Made by a program: the position numbers and the translations under genes. The notes below the pieces were generated by a model. It saw only the letters and a list, made by a program, of their open reading frames with translations, did not search any database and was not told the DNA's origin. Positions 1 to 5,491 of a stretch of 8,282 nt of DNA are shown piece after piece. This DNA comes from Rhizobium sp. Q54 (GTDB taxonomy: Bacteria > Pseudomonadota > Alphaproteobacteria > SMXS01), in contig CAMBYA010000089.1 of assembly GCA_945872035.1 (NCBI GenBank), positions 1 through 8,282 on the forward strand, in the 5' to 3' direction. Each line of letters starts with the position of its first letter. Position 1 is the first letter of the stretch.

Positions 1-1443
1 TCCGATGCCAGCGTGCTGAACGTCCAGGGCGAGGACGTCATCGGCTCGGGTTTCGATGAAGTCGTCGATGTCTATGGCGACGACATCGACTTCACCGCAA
101 ACTTCGATGTGTTCGACAGCGGCTCGATCTCCGTCGACAACAACCTGCAGCTCAACCAGGGCATCATCCACAGCGCCAACAACCTGCTGGGCATGGGCGC
201 GTCCTACGCCTACAACGAGGCTACCGGCGCGGTGAGCCTGTCGGCGACGGGCAACGTCGCCAACATCGCCGCCACGGGCTCGATCGTTTCGCAGCAGATC
301 GTCACCGAGAACAGCGAGGTCGTCGTCAGGGGCGAGGATCTCGACCTTGAGATCGACGTCAACGACATCTCGTCGACCGACGCCGTTGCCCTGAGCGTGT
401 CCAACAACGACCTGCTGAACCAGGCCATTGGCGGCACCGTGCTCAACCGCATGGATGTGCTGGCCGGCGTCACCATCACCGGCGTCGTCGCCACGCCCAC
501 GCCGGAGATCGGCGATCTCTCGGTGGGCAATCCGCTCGTCGCCAACGCCGATTTCAACATCGTCAACTACCAGGCGGGCGAGACCGAGGTGTTCGCGGCC
601 GGCGAGGACACCGAACTCAGCATCGAGATCAACTCGGCCGCGGATGCGGTGGGCGATTCGCTCACGGTCAGCGGCAACGAACTTGAGTCCCGCGCGACCG
701 GCTTCAACGCCTCCAACATCCTGGTGCTCAACGCCAAGTCCTCCAGCGACGCCACGGCCAACGTGCTCAACCGCCAGGACATCGCCAATGCGACGGTAGA
801 GGCGGTGCAGTCGGACGATGTGAATAACAATCCGATAGAGCTGTTCATCGACGCCAATGGTAACGGCGCCGTCGACAGCAGCGTCACGCTGGACGACAAC
901 ATGGTCAGCAGCACCGCCAGCGGCAACGTGGCGCTCAACGCCGTCTCGACCACGGCCGGCGCGACGCTGCAGGAGTCGTCGGGCGCAGGCATCACCATCG
1001 ATCCGGCCGGCCCGGTTTTCGTCGCACCCACCAACAGCGACTACTCGGTGCTCAACGCCCAGAACTTCACCGACGCCAGCGCGGTGTCCGAGACCAGTGA
1101 GGTGAGCATCTTTATCGATGGCTTCAGTGGCGCGACCGGTGTCGACAACAGCGCGTTCAGCGTCAGCGACAACGCGGTGACGGCCGCCAGCACGGCCAAC
1201 CGGTCCGAGAATTACCTGGTGCTCAACACCGGCACGTTCCAGCACCCGAGCGCGACCGTGGGCAACCTGCAGTCCACCAGCGGGGCGACCATCTCGGCCA
1301 CCACCGCCAACGTGACCATCGGCATCGGCAACGGCGACAACATCGCCGCGACCAGCAACAACAGCTCGTTCACGGTGCGCGGCAACCAGATCGGCGCCGC
1401 AGCCATCGGCAACAGCACCGTCGGCAGCATTACCGGCAACTGA
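1..1443 (+). CDS. C-terminal part of a large modular beta-strand repeat protein, probably secreted or surface-exposed (5' end outside window)
   Basis: The reading frame is open from the first base (SDAS then VLNVQ). The GTG at 13 has no ribosome site and lies inside a repeat, so the gene very probably starts upstream. The 480 visible residues have no Cys and no Trp, one Lys, and are rich in Asn, Asp, Ser, Thr, Ala, Val and Gly, as in extracellular repeat proteins. A motif of the form [SA][ILVF][ST][VL]xxN recurs at window codons 42, 130, 220, 294, 385 and 456, and is usually followed by an Ala/Gly/Asn-rich stretch such as ATGN or ASGN. A second motif, [VI][LV]NxQ, recurs at codons 5, 187, 255 and 350. 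This alternation suggests a stacked beta-strand or beta-helix fold (inference). The protein ends in GSITGN, with no aromatic barrel terminus, LPXTG or autotransporter domain. It could be an adhesin, a holdfast-anchor or fibre-like protein, or an S-layer-like protein. I cannot assign a family. Coding status is certain; function is not. Confidence 0.85.
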   Translation, partial: SDASVLNVQGEDVIGSGFDEVVDVYGDDIDFTANFDVFDSGSISVDNNLQLNQGIIHSANNLLGMGASYAYNEATGAVSLSATGNVANIAATGSIVSQQIVTENSEVVVRGEDLDLEIDVNDISSTDAVALSVSNNDLLNQAIGGTVLNRMDVLAGVTITGVVATPTPEIGDLSVGNPLVANADFNIVNYQAGETEVFAAGEDTELSIEINSAADAVGDSLTVSGNELESRATGFNASNILVLNAKSSSDATANVLNRQDIANATVEAVQSDDVNNNPIELFIDANGNGAVDSSVTLDDNMVSSTASGNVALNAVSTTAGATLQESSGAGITIDPAGPVFVAPTNSDYSVLNAQNFTDASAVSETSEVSIFIDGFSGATGVDNSAFSVSDNAVTAASTANRSENYLVLNTGTFQHPSATVGNLQSTSGATISATTANVTIGIGNGDNIAATSNNSSFTVRGNQIGAAAIGNSTVGSITGN

Positions 1444-1467
1444 TCGCCGTCACTTCGACACACGGGC

Positions 1468-1502
1468 AAGGGCCGGAACGCAAGTTCCGGCCCTTCGCTT
1501 TT
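1468..1502 (+). terminator. Rho-independent terminator after the repeat-protein gene
   Basis: A perfect 12-bp stem (AAGGGCCGGAAC at 1468-1479, GTTCCGGCCCTT at 1484-1495) is closed by a GCAA loop of the stable GNRA type. It is followed by CGC and four T residues (1499-1502). It lies 24 bases after the stop codon of the repeat-protein gene. The U-tract is short and interrupted by CGC, but the stem is strong. It separates this transcript from the next gene. Confidence 0.85.
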
Positions 1503-1506
1503 GCGC

Positions 1507-1512
1507 TATACT
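1507..1512 (+). promoter_or_regulatory. Putative -10 element for the persulfide dioxygenase gene
   Basis: TATACT matches the sigma70 -10 consensus at five of six bases and lies 26 bases before the ATG at 1539, which would give a leader of about 20 bases. The matching -35 position falls in the right arm of the terminator hairpin (around TTCCGG, 1485-1490) and is a poor match. Basal expression may therefore be weak or activator-dependent. This is a prediction from sequence only. Confidence 0.4.
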
Positions 1513-1538
1513 GCGGGCGCCGTTAACAGGGGAGCCGC

Positions 1539-2618
1539 ATGCTGATTTTTCGCCAGTTGTTCGATCCGCAATCGTCCACCTATACCTACCTGCTGGCCGA
1601 TCCGCGCAGCCGCGACGCGGTGTTGATCGACCCGGTGTTCGAGCAGGCCCGGCGCGAGGTGGCGCTGATCGAGGAGCTGGGCCTCGACCTGAAGCTGACC
1701 ATCGAGACCCACATCCACGCCGATCACGTCACCGGCGCGTGGCTGCTGCGCCGCCGGCTGGGCAGCCGGATCGCCGTGTCCGCCCGCTCGGGCGCGGCGG
1801 GCGCCGATATCTATTTCAACGACGGCGACCGGCTGGACTTCGGCAACCGGCACCTGACGGCGATCGCCACGCCGGGCCATACCAGCGGCTGCTCCACCTT
1901 CGTCCTCGACGACAGTTCCATGGCGTTCACCGGCGACTGCGTACTGATCCGCGGCTGCGGCCGCACCGACTTCCAGCAGGGCGATCCGTCGGCCATGTAC
2001 CGCTCGGTCCACGACCGCATCTTCCGCCTGCCCGACGAATGCCTGCTGTATCCCGCCCACGACTACAAGGGCTCGACGGTCACCAGCGTGGCCGAGGAGA
2101 AGCTGTTCAATCCTCGGCTGGGCGAGGACATCGGCGAAGGCGACTTCACCGGCTACATGCGCAACCTGGGCCTGCCGCACCCCAACAAGATCGATATCGC
2201 CGTGCCCGCGAACCTCCGCTGCGGCGAGCCCGAGGCGGCGGCCGCCGCCGATCCCAGCGTCGCCGAGCCGGACTGGGCGCCGCTCACCTATACCTATGCG
2301 GGCCTGTGGGAGCTGCAGCCCGAATGGCTCGAGGAGCACCATGCCCAGGTGCAGATCGTCGACGTGCGCGAGCCCAGCGAGTTCAACGGCATTCTCGGCC
2401 ATGTGGAGGGCGCGGTGCTGATGCCGCTGGGCGAGTTGAAACTGCGCGCCCCGGCCCTCGACAAGGCGCGGCCCGTGGTCACCGTGTGCCGGTCCGGCGC
2501 GCGGTCGGCCCAGGCGGCGGTGATGCTCGACAAGGAAGGCTTCGGCAAGGTCGCCAACCTGGCCGGCGGCATGCTGCGCTGGCGCTCCCAGCGCCTGCCC
2601 GTCGAGGGGATGGAGTAG
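1539..2618 (+). CDS. Persulfide dioxygenase (ETHE1-like metallo-beta-lactamase fold) fused to a C-terminal rhodanese domain
   Basis: The 359-residue product has two domains. Residues 1 to about 190 form a metallo-beta-lactamase fold of the ETHE1/persulfide dioxygenase group: THIHADHVTG (His58, His60, Asp62, His63), PGHTSGCSTF (His114), FTGDCVLIRGCGRTDF (Asp133) and YPAHDYKG (His174). By homology to human ETHE1, His58, His114 and Asp133 should bind the single iron. Residues about 255-359 are a rhodanese domain with DVREPSEF and the active-site loop CRSGARS, catalytic Cys317. The family oxidises glutathione persulfide to sulfite with O2. The fused rhodanese exchanges sulfane sulfur between thiosulfate, glutathione and sulfite, as in known PDO-rhodanese fusions. 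No signal peptide is visible, so it is probably cytoplasmic. The ATG follows an AGGGGAG ribosome site (1528-1534) with a short 4-base gap. It looks monocistronic: a terminator lies upstream and a convergent gene directly downstream. No adjacent sulfide regulator or quinone reductase is in view. Confidence 0.93.
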   Translation: MLIFRQLFDPQSSTYTYLLADPRSRDAVLIDPVFEQARREVALIEELGLDLKLTIETHIHADHVTGAWLLRRRLGSRIAVSARSGAAGADIYFNDGDRLDFGNRHLTAIATPGHTSGCSTFVLDDSSMAFTGDCVLIRGCGRTDFQQGDPSAMYRSVHDRIFRLPDECLLYPAHDYKGSTVTSVAEEKLFNPRLGEDIGEGDFTGYMRNLGLPHPNKIDIAVPANLRCGEPEAAAAADPSVAEPDWAPLTYTYAGLWELQPEWLEEHHAQVQIVDVREPSEFNGILGHVEGAVLMPLGELKLRAPALDKARPVVTVCRSGARSAQAAVMLDKEGFGKVANLAGGMLRWRSQRLPVEGME

Positions 2619-2621
2619 CCG

Positions 2622-3446
2622 CTACCCGCGCTTGCCCGCTTCCCGCAGGATCGTCGGCTCCTGCTGGTGGAACGCGCCGTTGCCGACCGCGGTCGTCGCG
2701 CCAGCGTCCACCGCCAGCGTCTGGCCAGTCACGTAGCGCGCCTCGTCGCTGGCCAGGTACAGCAGCGCATTGGCGATGTCGATCGGGAATGCGGCGATGC
2801 CCAGCGGCGAGGTCGCCTTGAACGCGGCGGCGGTCTTTTCCTCGTCGTTCACGTCGCCCGTCACCGCGCTCGCGGTCATCGGCGTCACCGTGCCCGCCGG
2901 CGCGACCGCGTTCACCCGGATGCCCGAGGCGGCCAGCTCCGACGCGGCCGACTTGGTCAGGCCGACCACCGCGTGCTTGGCGGCCGTGTAGGCGTGCGGA
3001 CCCAGCCCGCCGAGAATGCCCGCCGTGCTCGACAGCGACAGGATCACGCCGCTGCGGCGCGGCTGCATGACCCGCGCCGCATGCTTCATGCCAAGGAACA
3101 CGCCGCGCAGCAGGATGGCGATGGTGGTGTCCCACGCCTCGACCGATGTCTTGGCGATGGGGCCGATGGCGCCGACGATGCCCGCATTGTTGACCATGAT
3201 ATCGAGCTGGCCGAACTCGGCGACGGCGAGGTCAACGGCGGCGGAAACATCCACTTCGCGGGTCACGTCGCAGCGGATGAAGCGTGCCCGGTCGCCGAAC
3301 TCTGCGGCGGCGGCGGTGCCTGCCTCGGCCTGCAGGTCGGCGATGACCAGCGACGCGCCTTCTTCGTAGAAACGCCGCGCCGTGCCCAGCCCGATTCCGC
3401 TCGCTGCGCCGGTGATGACGGCGACCTTGCCCTGAAGCCTTGCCAT
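2622..3446 (-). CDS. Short-chain dehydrogenase/reductase (classical SDR), NAD-type
   Basis: The 274-residue Rossmann-fold oxidoreductase has the nucleotide-binding motif TGAASGIG (12-19), Asp37 at the end of the second strand (favours NAD(H) over NADP(H)), CDV at 59-61, NNAG (86-89), catalytic Ser140, and the YTAAK motif with Tyr153 and Lys157. The C-terminal part has VNAVAPAGTVTPM and YVTGQTLAVDAG. It should oxidise or reduce an alcohol/ketone pair in the cytoplasm; the substrate cannot be read from sequence. The ATG has a GGGAGG ribosome site about 6 bases upstream. Where many classical SDRs have Asn in the helix-4 motif (NLxGVF), this protein has Leu112 (LLRGVF). A tail of about 20 residues (ending QQEPTILREAGKRG) follows the usual SDR end. 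The sulfotransferase gene lies 83 bases upstream on the same strand, so read-through is possible. Its stop codon is 3 bases from that of the convergent dioxygenase gene. Confidence 0.92.
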   Translation of the reverse strand: MARLQGKVAVITGAASGIGLGTARRFYEEGASLVIADLQAEAGTAAAAEFGDRARFIRCDVTREVDVSAAVDLAVAEFGQLDIMVNNAGIVGAIGPIAKTSVEAWDTTIAILLRGVFLGMKHAARVMQPRRSGVILSLSSTAGILGGLGPHAYTAAKHAVVGLTKSAASELAASGIRVNAVAPAGTVTPMTASAVTGDVNDEEKTAAAFKATSPLGIAAFPIDIANALLYLASDEARYVTGQTLAVDAGATTAVGNGAFHQQEPTILREAGKRG

Positions 3447-3474
3447 GAAACCCTCCCGTTTTTGAATGGCTGCG

Positions 3475-3487
3475 CGATCCTAGATCG
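3475..3487. repeat. Small inverted repeat upstream of the SDR gene
   Basis: CGATC-CTA-GATCG has perfect 5-bp arms around a 3-base centre, in the 83-base gap between the sulfotransferase stop codon and the SDR start. On the minus strand it contains TAGGAT, a possible -10 element, but the corresponding -35 region (TTCTTC) is a poor match. It could be an operator overlapping a weak promoter, or chance. Confidence 0.25.
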
Positions 3488-3529
3488 ACGGTGAGAATCG
3501 AAGAAGGAAATTTTCAGGACGCCGTGTCG

Positions 3530-4366
3530 CTAGGCCAACCAGCCGGTCAGGTCGCGTCCCGCCAGCCCCGACAGCCGGCCGACGTCGTCGGCATAGTAGG
3601 CTGCCAGCTTGCGCCGCTGCGCCTCGCCCAGCGGCGGATAGGACAGCTGGCCTGAGATCAGCCGCAGCGCCGCCCGGCCGGCGGCGGTGGCGCCGACGGC
3701 GTCCGAGATCGCGCGGCGCACCCGCTCGGTCCGGACCAGCGGCTTGAACAGCCGCTTGTAGATATGCGGGATGCCGCTGGCTTTCCTGGCGTTGGCGCGT
3801 TCCACCAGCGTCGTGGCGTCGAACACGTGCGGCGCGCCCAGGAACGCGCTGATCTCGCCAAGCAAGTCTGCCGGCCGCGCCTTGATGTCATCGTACAGCG
3901 CCACATGCAGCTGCTCGCGCGGATAGAGCGCGAGGAAGCGGGACAGCTGCCGGTGGTAGAGTCCGTTCTCGAGGATCTCCCGCGACAGCGGGTTCGCCGG
4001 ATCCAGATGGGCGGCGATGTCGCGGGTCACCTTGGCCCGGTCGAGACGCATGCAGTAGCCGGAATAGGCGCGCTCGATCGGATTGCGCAGGATGGCGACC
4101 AGCCTGGCATCCGGCGCCGCATCGTGGATGCGCGCGGCTGCCAGTGGGTTGCTCATGTAGGAGTTGGAGCGCTCGCCCCGCAGCTGGCCGGGCCGCGCCG
4201 CCGCGAAGTGCGCGGCGTACCACTCCGGCGTCTCGCGCCCGAAATAGGTGCTGAAATAGTGTACCTCGGTGTTCGCCAGGAAGCAGGCGGGATTCCGGCT
4301 CAAGCCGTCCGCCAGCCACCTGGTGCCGGATTTGGCGGCGCCGATGATCATGAAGTCCGGTGTCAT
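3530..4366 (-). CDS. PAPS-dependent sulfotransferase family protein
   Basis: From the ATG at 4366 the product is 278 residues. It has the 5'-phosphosulfate loop IIGAAKSGTRWL near the N-terminus (Lys12), TEVHYF (33-38) aligned with the KEPHFF-like segment of heparan-type sulfotransferases, the 3'-phosphate segment LVAILRNPIERAYSGY (89-104, with Arg94 and Ser102), and GLYHRQLSRFLALYPREQL around 135-153. These identify the PF00685/PF13469-type fold, which transfers sulfate from PAPS to a hydroxyl or amine acceptor. The acceptor is unknown. No signal peptide or membrane segment is seen, so it is probably cytoplasmic. The frame stays open up to 4681, but I chose 4366 because the PAPS loop normally lies at the very N-terminus and because a good promoter (4395-4423) sits inside the longer version. 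The ribosome site is weak (CCAGG). ATG at 4351 is an alternative. The gene is divergent from the thioesterase gene and upstream of the SDR gene. Confidence 0.9.
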   Translation of the reverse strand: MTPDFMIIGAAKSGTRWLADGLSRNPACFLANTEVHYFSTYFGRETPEWYAAHFAAARPGQLRGERSNSYMSNPLAAARIHDAAPDARLVAILRNPIERAYSGYCMRLDRAKVTRDIAAHLDPANPLSREILENGLYHRQLSRFLALYPREQLHVALYDDIKARPADLLGEISAFLGAPHVFDATTLVERANARKASGIPHIYKRLFKPLVRTERVRRAISDAVGATAAGRAALRLISGQLSYPPLGEAQRRKLAAYYADDVGRLSGLAGRDLTGWLA

Positions 4367-4394
4367 GCCTGGTGGAGTCCCCCTTCGCGCCGGC

Positions 4395-4423
4395 AGTCTA
4401 TCCCGGCACGAATCGGGCGTCAA
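4395..4423 (-). promoter_or_regulatory. Sigma70-like promoter for the sulfotransferase gene
   Basis: On the minus strand, TTGACG (-35, 4418-4423) and TAGACT (-10, 4395-4400) are separated by exactly 17 bases. The -35 matches consensus at five of six bases and the -10 at four of six. Transcription would begin near 4388, leaving a leader of about 22 bases before the ATG at 4366. A run of seven A residues on the plus strand (4422-4428), read as T on the minus strand, directly abuts the -35. Confidence 0.6.
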
Positions 4424-4441
4424 AAAAAGTGTGAAGCGTCC

Positions 4442-4479
4442 GCCGTGCGAGGTTCCCCCCACGGCCGTGCAAATATACC
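4442..4479 (+). promoter_or_regulatory. Possible control region for the thioesterase gene: direct repeats, palindrome and weak -10
   Basis: GCCGTGCGA (4442-4450) and GCCGTGCAA (4464-4472) form a near-perfect direct repeat with a 22-base period, about two helical turns. CACGGCCGTG (4460-4469) is a perfect 10-bp palindrome overlapping the second copy. TATACC (4474-4479) is a four-of-six match to a -10 element, with no clear -35, about 57 bases before the ATG at 4536. This arrangement would suit an activator-dependent promoter. Everything here is inferred from sequence patterns. Confidence 0.3.
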
Positions 4480-4535
4480 GCTGGATTTTCAGGCGTGCTC
4501 CGCACAAACAGGCCGGGCGATGTCCGGAGACCCCG

Positions 4536-5354
4536 ATGACCCTGAAGACGGCTGAAGATTTCCTGGGCCTGAAGCCCACCCACAATCCGCACCGCTGGAT
4601 CCTGCCGATCGTCGATGCGGTGTCGACGCCCGGGCATTTCCTGTTCGGCGGCTGCGGCCTGGGCGCGGCGGTTTCGGCCATGGAGCAGACCTGCGGCCGC
4701 CCGGCCGTCTGGGCGACGGCGCAGTACCTGTCCTATGCCCGCCCACCCAGCATCATGGACCTGGACGTGATCGTGCCGGTGTCCGGCAAGAGCAACACCC
4801 AGGCCCGCGTGGTGGCCCATGTGGGCGACACCGAGATCCTCACGGTCAACGCGGCGCTGGGCGCCCGCGCCATGGAGCTCAGCGGCCAGTGGGTGACGCC
4901 GCCCGACGTGGCGCGGCCGGACGACTGCGATCCGGTGACGCGCTGGTCGAAGCGGGACGGCTTCATCGACAGCCGGGTCGAGCTGCGGGTCGCGCACGGC
5001 CGCTGGGGCATGCATGACGACGGCACGCCGGGCGACGGGCGCTCGGTGCTGTGGGCGCGGATTCCCGAAGGCGTCGAGATGACCGCGCCCATGCTGGCGG
5101 TCATCGCCGACTGGATGCCGTCGGGCCTCAGCGGCGCGCTGGGCCGCCGCGCCGGCGGCAACAGCCTCGACAACACCATCCGCATCCACCAGCTCAGGCC
5201 GACCGAATGGGTGATGTGCGACATCCAGGTTCACGCCGTCCATGCCGGTCACGGCCATGGCCGCATGCATCTCTGGAGCGAGGACGGCGCTCTGCTCGCG
5301 ACCGCGAGCCAGTCCGTCATCGTGCGGATTCATAAAGAAACGCCAACGGGATAA
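4536..5354 (+). CDS. TesB-like acyl-CoA thioesterase (double-hotdog fold)
   Basis: The 272-residue product resembles the TesB/4HBT_3 thioesterase superfamily, which hydrolyses acyl-CoA to free acid and CoA in the cytoplasm. The first hotdog (about 30-110) contains FLFGGCGLGAAVSAME, ATAQYLSYARPP and VNAALG. The second (about 180-268) contains SLDNTIRIHQLRPTEWVM and LWSEDGALLATASQSVIVR. Asp202 and Gln259 align by eye with the catalytic Asp and Gln of E. coli TesB. The position of its catalytic Thr appears to be His223, which I believe is common in this subfamily. The start at 4536 is supported by a GGAGA ribosome site (4526-4530) 5 bases upstream and by where homology begins. The frame is open further upstream, to 4269, but that part would overlap the sulfotransferase gene antisense and reads as non-family sequence. 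It lies 137 bases before the TonB receptor on the same strand. Acyl substrate length is unknown. Confidence 0.85.
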   Translation: MTLKTAEDFLGLKPTHNPHRWILPIVDAVSTPGHFLFGGCGLGAAVSAMEQTCGRPAVWATAQYLSYARPPSIMDLDVIVPVSGKSNTQARVVAHVGDTEILTVNAALGARAMELSGQWVTPPDVARPDDCDPVTRWSKRDGFIDSRVELRVAHGRWGMHDDGTPGDGRSVLWARIPEGVEMTAPMLAVIADWMPSGLSGALGRRAGGNSLDNTIRIHQLRPTEWVMCDIQVHAVHAGHGHGRMHLWSEDGALLATASQSVIVRIHKETPTG

Positions 5355-5491
5355 ATCATCCGGTCAGGTAAAGACCTATTGTCTGGGGGCAGGTGTAAGT
5401 TTTAACATGGACTGGTTCCGATGGGCGGGGGTGTGCGTCGGGCCGGTCGTTTCAGTTAGGTCATTCTGCATCCGACACGGAGGCCAATGCC
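5355..5491 (+). promoter_or_regulatory. Leader region of the TonB receptor with a weak candidate promoter
   Basis: This gap contains TTGTCT (5379-5384) and TTTAAC (5401-5406) separated by 16 bases, each matching the sigma70 consensus at four of six positions. That would give a leader of about 80 bases. GGAGG (5479-5483) is a clear ribosome site 8 bases before the ATG at 5492. I see no convincing terminator after the thioesterase gene, so co-transcription of the two genes is also possible. Confidence 0.3.

Noticed and set aside
1..1443. The regular repeats as a CRISPR array or DNA-level tandem repeat
   Set aside because: The repeats are degenerate at DNA level, in frame and of unequal spacing. 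They are protein modules within one continuous coding frame.
1506..2402. A 298-codon open frame on the minus strand opposite the persulfide dioxygenase gene
   Set aside because: It would span the dioxygenase promoter and coding region antisense, reads as Gly/Ala/Arg/Val-rich sequence without domain motifs, and is a GC-driven shadow frame.
2667..3494. A 275-codon open frame on the plus strand opposite the SDR gene
   Set aside because: The SDR on the minus strand has every expected family motif. The plus-strand reading is Arg/Gly/His-rich, with no recognisable domain.
4269..4535. N-terminal extension of the thioesterase to 4269
   Set aside because: It would run antisense over the sulfotransferase start and both promoters and adds 89 residues without family similarity. 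ATG 4536 has a good GGAGA site.
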